Source of the DNA: Desulfococcus sp. 4484_241
GTDB taxonomy: Bacteria > Desulfobacterota > Desulfobacteria > Desulfobacterales > Desulfosudaceae
Length of the DNA: 64,000 nt
Direction: 5' to 3'
Assembly: GCA_002085115.1 (NCBI GenBank)
Contig: MZGQ01000019.1
Span: 17,191-81,190 of the forward strand
Shown here: one piece after another, positions 1 through 8,436 of the stretch
Layout of the letters: each line of letters opens with the position of its first letter
Position numbering within the stretch: position 1 is the stretch's first letter
Program-made: the position numbers and the translations under genes
Notes under the pieces: generated by a model
Seen by the model: only the letters and a program-made list of their open reading frames with translations
What the model was told of the DNA's origin: nothing
The model's database searches: none

Positions 1-6
1 GTGACA

Positions 7-402
7 ATGAGGATTCTTATAGCCGAGGACGATTCAACTTCACGCAAAATGCTCAAGGCCGTGCTGGAAAAATCGGGATACGAGGTAGTCGAGGCTGCTG
101 ACGGTTCTGAGGCCTGGGAAATAAAGGTCGGCAGGCGTCTTGTCGAGGCAAGGGTAGCCCTGTCAGCCCGGATCAAGGAACTTGAACAGGCCCTCGAACA
201 TATAAAAACGCTCCAGGGCATACTCCCAATATGCTCCTACTGCAAAAAGATAAGGGATGACAAGGGCTACTGGGACCAGGTTGAGATCTACATCGGAAAA
301 CACTCTGATGCCATGTTCAGCCACAGCATATGCCCCGAATGCATGAAAAAGTTCTACCCCGAGCTGTGTGAAGAAAAAAATAATGATGATGAAAAAAAAT
401 GA
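7..402 (+). CDS. Truncated response-regulator-like protein with C-terminal Cys-rich domain
   Basis: The N-terminus (MRILIAEDD) is a normal receiver start with the acidic pair D8/D9, beta1, alpha1 and beta2. After about residue 38 (EAWEI) the sequence jumps directly to the linker helix that normally follows a receiver domain (VGRRLVEARVALSARIKELE). It ends in a domain with CSYC and CPEC pairs (about residues 76-79 and 110-113), possibly metal-binding. About 80 residues expected in a receiver are absent, including the phosphoacceptor Asp, the switch Thr/Ser and the conserved Lys. The frame stays open across the junction at about nt 115-130. It therefore cannot be phosphorylated in the usual way. 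ATG at 7 matches the family start; a GTG at 1 is also in frame, and the window edge hides the upstream region. Confidence 0.75.
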   Translation: MRILIAEDDSTSRKMLKAVLEKSGYEVVEAADGSEAWEIKVGRRLVEARVALSARIKELEQALEHIKTLQGILPICSYCKKIRDDKGYWDQVEIYIGKHSDAMFSHSICPECMKKFYPELCEEKNNDDEKK

Positions 403-444
403 CGGGCCTGACAGGAAAATAGGGATATAGCTTTTGTGTTATGA

Positions 445-473
445 TTGACAATGGGGAGATCGCCTGTTATATT
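445..473 (+). promoter_or_regulatory. Sigma70-type promoter ahead of psd
   Basis: TTGACA at 445-450, a 17-bp spacer and TATATT at 468-473, a near-consensus match. It sits 57 bp upstream of the psd start, in the gap after the receiver-like gene, and probably drives psd-pssA and perhaps genes further on. Confidence 0.65.
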
Positions 474-529
474 ACACAAAAAAAATGTTAATGGCCCTAT
501 GATAAATTTAAAGACGGGAAAAGGGAAAG

Positions 530-1204
530 ATGCAGCGTTATAAATGGGCCGATCCACCATCCCGGACTGCATTTCCAATCGCCAGGCCGGGATATCCTTT
601 TATAGGGGCGGCGGCTTTTACAACAGCGGTTTTGGCGATAGCCGGGTTTTCGGCCGCAGCTGTCATAACACTTGTGATTACGGCGTTTGTCTGCTGGTTT
701 TTCAGGGATCCTGACCGTGTGACCCCTGACGAAAAAGGGGCTGTTGTCTCACCCGCAGACGGCAAGGTGGTGATCGCAGGCATAACCGGGGATAACCCGC
801 TTGGAGTTGAAAAATGCCTGAAGATAAGTGTGTTTATGTCTGTCCTCAACGTGCATGTAAACCGCGCGCCATGTTCCGGGGAAATAACAAAAATACTCTA
901 CTATCCCGGCAAATTTTTTTCTGCCAATCTTGACAAGGCGTCTGTTGAAAACGAGCACAACGCGGTTTTCATCCGTACGGCAGATGGAAAGGACGTATGT
1001 GTAGTCCAAATCGCAGGGCTTGTGGCAAGACGCATAATATGCAACGTTAACGAGGGAGACGAACTGGAACGGGGACAACGCTTCGGCATGATCTGTTTTG
1101 GCTCGAGGCTGGACCTTTACCTGCCGCCCGACGTCAGGCCAAATGTCTCGGTGGGAGACAGGGTGCGGGCCGGGTCATCTGTTCTGGCGTACATGGAAAT
1201 ATGA
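530..1204 (+). CDS. psd: Phosphatidylserine decarboxylase, short (archaeal-type) form
   Basis: Decarboxylates phosphatidylserine to phosphatidylethanolamine at the inner membrane. The 224-residue length fits the short proenzyme class. One or two membrane segments lie at about residues 22-57, VSPADG at 73-78 and NVHVNR at 107-112. The self-cleavage site FGS (Gly191-Ser192) is where the new Ser becomes the pyruvoyl cofactor. The ribosome site AAGGGAAAG lies directly upstream. The gene overlaps pssA by 4 nt (ATGA), so synthesis and decarboxylation of phosphatidylserine are translationally coupled. Confidence 0.95.
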   Translation: MQRYKWADPPSRTAFPIARPGYPFIGAAAFTTAVLAIAGFSAAAVITLVITAFVCWFFRDPDRVTPDEKGAVVSPADGKVVIAGITGDNPLGVEKCLKISVFMSVLNVHVNRAPCSGEITKILYYPGKFFSANLDKASVENEHNAVFIRTADGKDVCVVQIAGLVARRIICNVNEGDELERGQRFGMICFGSRLDLYLPPDVRPNVSVGDRVRAGSSVLAYMEI

Positions 1205-2052
1205 AAACAAGAAAAAGACACGACAAAGAACGTATGAGAAGGGGCGTGTATATACTGCCCAACCTGTTTACGACAATGAACCTGTTTGCAGGTTTTTTCG
1301 CCGTGCTGTCCGCGATAAACGGTAATTTTGAAAAAGCCTGCCTTTTTGTGATAGGCGGCATGGTGTGCGACATCCTGGACGGCAAAACAGCCAGATTAAC
1401 AAAAACAACAAGCCGGTTCGGGGTGGAGTATGATTCCCTGGCGGATCTCATCACATTCGGCCTTGCCCCTGGTATAATGGCATATCTTTGGACACTGAAA
1501 CAGTTCGGCAAACTCGGATGGCTGGCCGCCTTGCTGTTTTTGGCATGCGGCGCTCTCCGGCTGGCGCGGTTTAACACAAACGTGGACTCTGCAGACAGCG
1601 CGTTCTTCACAGGGCTTCCCATCCCAGGCGCGGCCGGCATGGTTGTTATGACGATTCTGTTTTCCATGCAACTGACCGGTGGCAACGCCCTTAACAGGGG
1701 CGTAGCAATAATCATATTGGTTGGCATGTTCACGCTTTCCTTTCTTATGGTAAGTTCGATACGCTACACCAGTTTCAAAAAAATGCCCTCTGTGCTGGTC
1801 AATGCAAGGCATTTCAACATCCTGGTGATCGCGGTTCTTTTAATGGTCCTGATAGTCCAGGAACCGGTTGTCACCCTGTTCATCCTTATACTGCTGTATG
1901 TTCTTTCCGGTCCGGTTATGTCTGTCCGGCTTTTCTTTGCCGGCAAAACACCGGCTGCGGAATACGATGAAGAAGAGGAAGAGATGGACGATCTGTCGCC
2001 AATTGGCTACGACCCGATGGACACGGATGAAGACAGAGTTTACCATACCTGA
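1201..2052 (+). CDS. pssA: CDP-diacylglycerol--serine O-phosphatidyltransferase
   Basis: Makes phosphatidylserine from CDP-diacylglycerol and serine, supplying the substrate of the adjacent Psd. The CDP-alcohol phosphotransferase signature D-G-x2-A-R-x8-G-x3-D-x3-D is complete (D60, G61, A64, R65, G74, D78, D82). Most of the remaining sequence is hydrophobic helix. At 283 residues it is the membrane-embedded (subclass II) type rather than the soluble E. coli type. The C-terminus is a charged, acidic tail (about residues 258-283). The start codon overlaps the psd stop. Confidence 0.95.
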   Translation: MKTRKRHDKERMRRGVYILPNLFTTMNLFAGFFAVLSAINGNFEKACLFVIGGMVCDILDGKTARLTKTTSRFGVEYDSLADLITFGLAPGIMAYLWTLKQFGKLGWLAALLFLACGALRLARFNTNVDSADSAFFTGLPIPGAAGMVVMTILFSMQLTGGNALNRGVAIIILVGMFTLSFLMVSSIRYTSFKKMPSVLVNARHFNILVIAVLLMVLIVQEPVVTLFILILLYVLSGPVMSVRLFFAGKTPAAEYDEEEEEMDDLSPIGYDPMDTDEDRVYHT

Positions 2053-2162
2053 TCTCCAAGTAATATCCATCATATCCCAATAAAGTCCCTGCACCGGCCG
2101 AAATAACAGGCAGGTAACCGGACAACACTGTAAAATTCAAAATATGAAAAGAGAGGAGACCC

Positions 2163-3227
2163 ATGGGGAAAAGTTACAAAATAGCGGTAATACCGGGGGA
2201 CGGGACCGGCCCTGAAGTGATTGCAGAAGGGATAAAGGTCCTTGATGCCGCATCTGCAAAATTCGGCTTCACCCTGGAATACACCAATTACGACCTGGGA
2301 GGAAAACACTATAAGGCAACCGGCGAAATACTGGACGACGAAACGTTGGAAAAACTGAAAAAAGCCGATGCAATTTTTCTTGGGGCCATTGGTCACCCTG
2401 ATGTAAAACCGGGCATACTGGAAAAAGGGCTGCTGTTGAAGCTGCGATTTTCATGCGACCAGTATATCAATCTCAGGCCGGTCAGGCTATACGAGGGGGT
2501 AAACACTCCCCTCAAGGACAAGGGGCCTGATGATATAGATTTTACCGTCATAAGGGAAAACACGGAGGGGCTTTACGCGGGCGCCGGTGGGGTACTCAAA
2601 TACGGCACTCCTGACGAGGTCGCCATACAGGAATCGATTAACACCCGCAAGGGGGTTGAAAGGTGTATACGGTTTGCGTTTGAATATACCCGTCAACGCA
2701 ACAAACACAAAAAACTCACCCTGTGCGGCAAAACCAACGTGCTTACATATGCGTTCGACCTGTGGGAAAGAACGTTTAATGAGGTTGCCGGGGAATATCC
2801 TGATATTCAGACCGATTATGCTCACGTTGACGCTATTTGCATGTGGATGGTAAAAAACCCGGAATGGTTTGACGTTATAGTAACAGACAACATGTTCGGC
2901 GACATCATTACCGATCTTGGAGCCATGATCCAGGGTGGAATGGGCGTTGCCGCAGGAGGCAACATCAACCCTGAGGGGGTCTCCATGTTTGAACCGATAG
3001 GAGGATCAGCTCCGAAATATACCGGCAAGGGCGTCATAAACCCGATCGCTGCAATAATGGCCGGCAGCCTGATGCTTGCCCACATAGGTGAACAGGCCGG
3101 GGCAAAAGCCATAGAAGATGCTGTTATGAAAACCATTAAAAACGACATGAAAAGTGTGGAGGCCGGCAAGATGGGAATGAGTACAACCCAGGTAGGCGAT
3201 TGCGTGGCCTCATATATCAACGACTAA
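2163..3227 (+). CDS. leuB: 3-isopropylmalate dehydrogenase (isocitrate/isopropylmalate family)
   Basis: NAD-dependent oxidative decarboxylase of the leucine pathway. The nucleotide motif PGDGTGPEV is at residues 11-19. The substrate helix reads GLLLKLR followed by YINLRP, the isopropylmalate type rather than the isocitrate type. NTEGLYAG and [14 protein letters not shown] (metal-binding Asp residues) are present. Length is 354 residues, with ribosome site GAGGAGA. It is followed 19 bp later by asd; no leuA, leuC or leuD is in the window. Other beta-decarboxylating dehydrogenases (homoisocitrate, tartrate) are possible but less likely. Confidence 0.85.
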   Translation: MGKSYKIAVIPGDGTGPEVIAEGIKVLDAASAKFGFTLEYTNYDLGGKHYKATGEILDDETLEKLKKADAIFLGAIGHPDVKPGILEKGLLLKLRFSCDQYINLRPVRLYEGVNTPLKDKGPDDIDFTVIRENTEGLYAGAGGVLKYGTPDEVAIQESINTRKGVERCIRFAFEYTRQRNKHKKLTLCGKTNVLTYAFDLWERTFNEVAGEYPDIQTDYAHVDAICMWMVKNPEWFDVIVTDNMFGDIITDLGAMIQGGMGVAAGGNINPEGVSMFEPIGGSAPKYTGKGVINPIAAIMAGSLMLAHIGEQAGAKAIEDAVMKTIKNDMKSVEAGKMGMSTTQVGDCVASYIND

Positions 3228-3246
3228 ACTTAAAGAGAGGAAACAA

Positions 3247-4269
3247 ATGGCGGAAAAATCTTACAGTGTTGCGGTAGCGGGGGCAACCGGGCTCGTTGGG
3301 AGCCAGATGCTTGCATGCCTTGCTGAAAGGGATTTTCCGATAAAATCTATAAAGATGCTTGCATCGGCCAGGTCGGCGGGGCGCACGATTCAATTCAGGG
3401 GAGAATCCTTCACGGTCGAGGAACTGACCGAAAAATCGTTCAAAAACGTTGATATAGCGTTTTTCTCAGCAGGTGGCGCGGTAAGCAAAAAATTTGCTCC
3501 AATAGCCGCGGCTGACGGGTGTGTTGTGATAGACAATTCGAAAACCTGGCGGATGGATCCCGATATACCCCTTGTCGTGCCTGAAGTAAATCCGCATGCG
3601 GTCGCAGGTTATTCCAAAAAAGGAATCATCGCAAACCCCAACTGCTCAACCATCCAGATGGTAGTGGCCCTGGCCCCCATACACAGGAAGGCGGGTATAA
3701 AGCGAATAGTGGTCTCGACATACCAGGCTGTTTCAGGAACCGGCAAGGCTGCTGTCGACGAACTGATGGAGCAAAGCAGGGCTATACTCGAGTCACAGCC
3801 CATTGAAAAAAAGGTCTACCCCCACCAGATAGCATTCAACTGTCTTCCCCACATAGGATCGTTCCTTGAAACCGGATACACAGACGAAGAGATGAAAATG
3901 GTAAACGAAACCAGGAAAATCCTGGAGGATGACGGGATAGCCGTAAGCCCGACAACCATAAGGGTCCCTGTTTTTTACGGCCATTCCGAATCTGTCAACG
4001 TGGAGACAGTTAATCCCATAACACCCGACGAGGTGCGTTCGGTGCTTGAAAAAGCGCCCGGTGTCAAGGTGGTTGACAATCCGTCATCGAACATCTACCC
4101 CCTTGCCGTTGAAGCCGCAGGCAGGGACGAGACCTTTGTCGGAAGAATCCGCAAGGACACTTCCGTTGAAAACGGAATCGACATGTGGATCGTGGCGGAT
4201 AACATACGCAAGGGTGCAGCGACAAACGCAATACAGATAGGCGAAATTCTCATAAGAGACTACCTTTGA
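3247..4269 (+). CDS. asd: Aspartate-semialdehyde dehydrogenase
   Basis: Reduces aspartyl phosphate to aspartate semialdehyde for lysine/diaminopimelate, threonine and methionine synthesis. The Rossmann motif GATGLVG is at residues 12-18 and the catalytic Cys133 is in NPNCST. A substrate Arg lies in TTIRVPVFYGHSE, which also carries the family's conserved His. Length is 340 residues, typical of the Gram-positive/deltaproteobacterial subgroup. The ribosome site AGAGGAAACAA is clear. It appears co-transcribed with leuB upstream. Confidence 0.95.
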   Translation: MAEKSYSVAVAGATGLVGSQMLACLAERDFPIKSIKMLASARSAGRTIQFRGESFTVEELTEKSFKNVDIAFFSAGGAVSKKFAPIAAADGCVVIDNSKTWRMDPDIPLVVPEVNPHAVAGYSKKGIIANPNCSTIQMVVALAPIHRKAGIKRIVVSTYQAVSGTGKAAVDELMEQSRAILESQPIEKKVYPHQIAFNCLPHIGSFLETGYTDEEMKMVNETRKILEDDGIAVSPTTIRVPVFYGHSESVNVETVNPITPDEVRSVLEKAPGVKVVDNPSSNIYPLAVEAAGRDETFVGRIRKDTSVENGIDMWIVADNIRKGAATNAIQIGEILIRDYL

Positions 4270-4303
4270 TTAAAGCCAAACATACATATAGCCCAAGAGA
4301 AAG

Positions 4304-4786
4304 ATGAGGAAGATATTGACAGAAACGATCCCGATAACCCGCCAGGGATATGAAAAGCTCAAAAAGGAGCTCGAACGGCTGAAAACCATTGATCGGCCCA
4401 GGAATATAAAGGCTATCGAGGAGGCGCGTGCCCACGGGGACCTCTCCGAGAATGCTGAATTTCATGCTGCCAAGGAGAGGCAGTCCTTTATCGAAGGCCG
4501 TATTAACGAGCTGGAACACAAGCTGGCAAACGCCAACATAATCGATCCGGAAAAACAGCCGAAAGAAAAAGCGGTTTTCGGGTGCACCGTCCTGCTGGAA
4601 AGCATTGACACCGGTGAAGAAGTGGAGTATCAACTAGTCGGCCCGGATGAATCGGATATAGAAAAAGGCCTGATTTCCGTCACGTCTCCACTGGGCAAGG
4701 CGATACTTGGCAAGGCACCGGGAGACGAAGTCCTGCTTCAGGCGCCGGGCGGGAAACGAAGCTATGAACTTGTAGAAATCAAATAG
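4304..4786 (+). CDS. greA: Transcription elongation factor GreA
   Basis: Rescues backtracked RNA polymerase by stimulating transcript cleavage. The N-terminal coiled coil (residues 8-80) carries the acidic tip region ARAHGDLSENAEFHAAKERQ, with the catalytic acidic residues in GDLSENAE. The C-terminal half is the FKBP-like domain, ending in SPLGKAILGK and YELVEI. Length is 160 residues, as usual. It lies 13 bp upstream of rpoZ, so two RNA-polymerase-associated genes sit together. Confidence 0.96.
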   Translation: MRKILTETIPITRQGYEKLKKELERLKTIDRPRNIKAIEEARAHGDLSENAEFHAAKERQSFIEGRINELEHKLANANIIDPEKQPKEKAVFGCTVLLESIDTGEEVEYQLVGPDESDIEKGLISVTSPLGKAILGKAPGDEVLLQAPGGKRSYELVEIK

Positions 4787-4799
4787 AGGGAGGAGCAAG

Positions 4800-5162
4800 G
4801 TGGCACGCATTACTGTAGAGGACTGTCTGAAAAAAGTCCCGTCGCGTTTCGAACTGGTACATCTGGCGGCGCAAAGGGTCAGGCAGATACGCGAAGGATC
4901 TGAATACCTGGTAAGCGCCCCGAAAAACGAAGACATAGTCATCGCCCTGCGTGAAATAGCGGCCGGTAAAGTAACCAAAGAGAGCATGTCCGAGATGCCT
5001 GAGAGCGGATTCTTTGACGCCGAGATCGAGGGTGCAGAAACCATCAGCCAGGACATAATAGACGAGATGGCGAAAAACATGGACAGTGGCGCTGAATTTA
5101 CAGGTGACGGCGTAAAAGAGATGGGCGAAAACATCGGGATCGACGATGAGGGCAACGAGTAG
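4800..5162 (+). CDS. rpoZ: DNA-directed RNA polymerase omega subunit
   Basis: Assembly subunit that clamps the beta-prime chain. The N-terminus MARITVEDCLKKVPSRFELV with AAQRVRQI is the omega core. The conserved NEDIVIALREIAAGK follows at about residues 41-55. The rest (about 56-120) is an acidic extension, longer than the E. coli protein. The start is GTG at 4800 behind GAGGGAGGAGCAAG. Its last 17 nt overlap the following ttcA-like gene. Confidence 0.92.
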   Translation: MARITVEDCLKKVPSRFELVHLAAQRVRQIREGSEYLVSAPKNEDIVIALREIAAGKVTKESMSEMPESGFFDAEIEGAETISQDIIDEMAKNMDSGAEFTGDGVKEMGENIGIDDEGNE

Positions 5163-5910
5163 GGATAGGGTAAACCTTTCCGACCTCCATTCGATCCCGG
5201 GCTACAAGGCTATAAACAGGGCCGCAGGCAAGGCTCAACAAAAATATGGCATGATATCCGACGGTGACAGGATCTGCGTCGGAGTTTCAGGCGGAAAAGA
5301 CAGCCTCACACTGTTCTGCCTTCTTAACGAACGCCTTCGAAGAATCCCTATAAACTACAGGATTTTTGCATGCTACATAGACCCCGGTTTTGACAACGGC
5401 TTTGCCAATGACCTTGAGAGGTTTTTTGCAGAAAACGGGTGGGAACTCAAAATCGAGCACTCAAACTGCGGGGTGGTTGCCCACAGCGAGGAGAACCGGG
5501 AAAACCCGTGTTTCCTGTGTTCCAGGCTTCGCAGAAAACGGCTGTTCGAGGTTTGTGCCGAGCTGGGCTGCAACAAGCTTGCACTGGGGCATCACAAGGA
5601 TGACATAATCGAATCGATGTTTATCAGCATGTTTTACTCGGGTGAAATGAGCCTCATGAAGCCTTTTTTGCCCATGTTCGGCGGTAAAGTAACGATTATC
5701 AGGCCGCTTGCCTTTGCTGACGAAAGCGACATAATACGGTTTTCAAAACATTCCGGATTCCCGTCGTTTAAAAACCCATGTCCATCGGCGGAAAACTCCA
5801 AACGAAGCGAAATAAAGAAGATGCTTGCAACACTGTACAAGGACAACCGGAAAGTGCGTGGCAATATTTTCAGGGCACTTGGAAACATAAAAAAGGATTA
5901 CCTGTTGTAA
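5146..5910 (+). CDS. ttcA: TtcA-family tRNA 2-thiolation protein (PP-loop ATPase)
   Basis: Probable tRNA cytidine-32 (or related) thiolase. The ATP pyrophosphatase loop is SGGKDS at residues 48-53. An iron-sulfur ligand pair C122-x2-C125 sits in PCFLCSRLRR, and a third Cys is at 212 in NPCP, the TtcA arrangement. GHHKDD at about 149-153 is a further family motif. At 254 residues it is shorter than E. coli TtcA (about 310). It overlaps rpoZ by 17 nt. The exact nucleotide modified is inferred only from family membership. Confidence 0.85.
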   Translation: MRATSRDRVNLSDLHSIPGYKAINRAAGKAQQKYGMISDGDRICVGVSGGKDSLTLFCLLNERLRRIPINYRIFACYIDPGFDNGFANDLERFFAENGWELKIEHSNCGVVAHSEENRENPCFLCSRLRRKRLFEVCAELGCNKLALGHHKDDIIESMFISMFYSGEMSLMKPFLPMFGGKVTIIRPLAFADESDIIRFSKHSGFPSFKNPCPSAENSKRSEIKKMLATLYKDNRKVRGNIFRALGNIKKDYLL

Positions 5911-5997
5911 TAAATGGGAAGCAGGCATATATAAAAGGCGTCAAAAACATCATGGCCATACAATTCTTTTTGCCTGTTTGAATCGGATGCAAATACA

Positions 5998-6780
5998 ATG
6001 AAAGATGTTCAAAAAGAGCGGGATAACAGAAACATGCCAATCGACAAGGTCGGAGTAAAAAATCTCAAATATCCCATAAAGGTGCTTGACCGCGAAAAAG
6101 GCTGCCAACACACCGTGGGCACAATAAACATGTATGTCGATCTGCCGCATGAAAGCAAGGGAACACACATGAGCCGTTTCGTGGAGATGCTTCACATGCT
6201 GCAACCCGAGATATCCCCCAAGAGCTTCTCCATGATTCTGGACCAGATGAAAAAAGACCTTGATGCGGCGTCCGCACACATGGAGGTCACCTTCCCGTAC
6301 TTCATCGAAAAGCAGGCACCGGTCAGCCATACAAAAGGCTACATGGAATATTCATGCCGCCTCATAGGAACCTCAAGAGCTGATGGAAGCGTGGACCTGA
6401 TATCAGAGGTTACCGTGCCCATATCATCGGTATGTCCCTGTTCAAAAGAGATAAGCGACTACGGAGCTCACAACCAGAGAGGAGAGGCAAAACTGGCCAT
6501 ACGCTCAAAAAGATTCGTGTGGATAGAAGATATAATAAAGGTGGTAGAGAATGCTGCTTCATGCGATCTCTACTCGGTGCTTAAAAGGGTGGATGAAAAA
6601 TGGGTTACCGAAAAAGGTTACCAAAACCCCAAGTTTGTTGAAGACATTGTCCGGGACATAGCTGTGGCCCTTGAAAAGGACCCAAACATAACCTGGTTTT
6701 CCATAAGTGTCGAAAACTTCGAATCGATCCACAACCACAGCGCGTACGCCATGATCACCCGAGGAAATCCCGATGTTTAA
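5998..6780 (+). CDS. folE2: GTP cyclohydrolase FolE2 (type IB)
   Basis: Converts GTP to 7,8-dihydroneopterin triphosphate, the first step toward folate and queuosine. Family motifs are GTHMSRF at residues 55-61 and VPISSVCPCSKEIS with the metal-ligand Cys near 146-148. GAHNQRGE follows. FolE2 is the metal-promiscuous alternative to zinc-dependent FolE. No clear Zur box was seen in the 87-bp upstream gap and the ribosome site is weak. Length is 260 residues. It is the last gene of the plus-strand run and converges on dacB. Confidence 0.95.
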   Translation: MKDVQKERDNRNMPIDKVGVKNLKYPIKVLDREKGCQHTVGTINMYVDLPHESKGTHMSRFVEMLHMLQPEISPKSFSMILDQMKKDLDAASAHMEVTFPYFIEKQAPVSHTKGYMEYSCRLIGTSRADGSVDLISEVTVPISSVCPCSKEISDYGAHNQRGEAKLAIRSKRFVWIEDIIKVVENAASCDLYSVLKRVDEKWVTEKGYQNPKFVEDIVRDIAVALEKDPNITWFSISVENFESIHNHSAYAMITRGNPDV

Positions 6781-6794
6781 TTCTCGCAGTCTAC

Positions 6795-8054
6795 TCATCG
6801 TGCATCCTGTCTTACGATTTCTCTTAACATAGGCCGTAGAGAATCAGCTCTTTTACCCGGTGAGTTTATCATAACAACATAGGCGTATCCTCTCCCATCC
6901 TCCCCCATGAAATATCCGGCCCTTGTGCTGACACCTTTTAACGTCCCGGTTTTGTAATATTCGTTTTGCGAAAAGCGCATAAGCCTACGATACGGATAGA
7001 ATATGTCAAGGGCCTTTATCATCATCCGCGCAGAAACACGGTTCCCCCTGGAAAGCCCCGATCCCTCCTTGATATGCATTCCCCGGATGGCCAGCGTATC
7101 TTGTACGTAACCTTTAACTGCTTTCACGCCCTTTGCAAGGTCGGCCGGCGGGCCGTAAACCTTTGCCCCGCAGACAAGGAGCAGCTGGTTTGCCGTGAAA
7201 TTGTTCGAATACCGCAACATCTTCCGTATCACATCCGTCACTCTGTTGTCTGAAACATAGCTGAAAACAAGCCTGTCCACGCCCTGATCCAGAGTGCCCG
7301 CCACTACATCACCATTAACACTGCAACCATGTTTACCCAGGAACCACTTAAACAGATGCCCCGCGTACAGCGCACCATCCAAAGAATCATTTATGAACAT
7401 CACCCTGCCCTGGGAAGGCCCCAGTTTTTCGATTCTGCGCAACGCAAACGGCAGCAGAGGTGTCTGGGGCTCGGCGGTTTCATAATGGCCGTTCACCCGC
7501 ACTACATTTACCGTGTTATAATTGGCGCACAGGGCTCCGTTCGGTGCGTCATAGGGTTGAATGGATCCCCGGGCCCGGCCCGGTATTGCGACAGGATCGG
7601 CAAAAAAAGAGTTATCCACCACGATGTTACCCACACCATGAAGAAAAACAGCCAGACTCGCTGCGGCCTTGTCGATATCCTCCGATACAAGGCATGGATC
7701 GCCATATCCCTTTACCAGAAGGTCTCCATTGGGGCGCCTGTAAAACTCGGTAACAAACCGGAAATCATCACCAAGTATGCTCAAGGCCGCAAGGCTTGTA
7801 ATGATCTTGAAAACAGAAGCAGGGATTAACAGTTCGTCGATATTTTCAGAAAACAGGATACGTCCGTCACCAAGTCTCTGCACAGCCGCGCTGCCGTGAA
7901 CTCCCAGCACGTTCCGCAGCTCTGCCCCGGCCCGGTTCTCCGCTGCCCATGCCCTTGTCCCGAAAAACATGGCCGCGCACACAAACGGCACAATAACAGT
8001 CTTGTTCAAACGTGACGCTTTTATACTCAAAAAAAACCCCACTTTGCCTGGCAT
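6795..8054 (-). CDS. dacB: D-alanyl-D-alanine carboxypeptidase/endopeptidase (PBP4-type)
   Basis: Periplasmic peptidoglycan hydrolase of the S13/PBP4 family. The N-terminus has a basic stretch and a hydrophobic signal segment ending near AWA (residue 37). The three penicillin-binding motifs are all present: SVFK (S80-K83), SNN (283-285) and KTG (368-370). At 419 residues it is shorter than E. coli PBP4 (477) but keeps the large insertion between motifs 1 and 2. It is convergent with folE2, only 14 bp apart, with no obvious terminator hairpin. Confidence 0.92.
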   Translation of the reverse strand: MPGKVGFFLSIKASRLNKTVIVPFVCAAMFFGTRAWAAENRAGAELRNVLGVHGSAAVQRLGDGRILFSENIDELLIPASVFKIITSLAALSILGDDFRFVTEFYRRPNGDLLVKGYGDPCLVSEDIDKAAASLAVFLHGVGNIVVDNSFFADPVAIPGRARGSIQPYDAPNGALCANYNTVNVVRVNGHYETAEPQTPLLPFALRRIEKLGPSQGRVMFINDSLDGALYAGHLFKWFLGKHGCSVNGDVVAGTLDQGVDRLVFSYVSDNRVTDVIRKMLRYSNNFTANQLLLVCGAKVYGPPADLAKGVKAVKGYVQDTLAIRGMHIKEGSGLSRGNRVSARMMIKALDIFYPYRRLMRFSQNEYYKTGTLKGVSTRAGYFMGEDGRGYAYVVMINSPGKRADSLRPMLREIVRQDAR

Positions 8055-8085
8055 CAGGGGAGAAAATCCACATAACCAGCCGGGC

Positions 8086-8415
8086 TCACAGCCCGTTTAT
8101 AATCCTGTAATACTCCCTGATGTTTTGAATGGAATCGAGCATCATGCCGAAAAGAAACCAGCTTGAGATGAGAATGACTATGGTCAGTCCGACCTTCCAT
8201 GCCGGTGTCATTCTTGGATGCCACCAGATAAACGGAAGCGCAAGCGGTCCGATGGAACACAGGGCAATAATAATGAACGACTTTTTAAAATACCAGGGCA
8301 GATCATCCCCGCCGGTCCTGCGCAGGCGGATGGAGTCGTCCAGGAATTCACCGCAGTGCTTGCACTTTATCGCCTCGTCCTGTATCTCCTCAGCGCAGAA
8401 AGGACACTTTTTCAT
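8086..8415 (-). CDS. Zinc-ribbon small membrane protein
   Basis: Begins [11 protein letters not shown] with a second pair CKHC, making a four-cysteine zinc ribbon at residues 4-21 on the cytoplasmic side. Two hydrophobic segments follow (about 45-65 and 75-96). The C-terminal end ([16 protein letters not shown]) is short and polar. Such zinc-ribbon membrane proteins are widespread and of unknown role. It lies 31 bp upstream of dacB and 21 bp downstream of the M18 aminopeptidase, all on the minus strand. Confidence 0.8.
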   Translation of the reverse strand: MKKCPFCAEEIQDEAIKCKHCGEFLDDSIRLRRTGGDDLPWYFKKSFIIIALCSIGPLALPFIWWHPRMTPAWKVGLTIVILISSWFLFGMMLDSIQNIREYYRIINGL

Positions 8416-8436
8416 GGCAGTTCTCCCGCATCTGCC

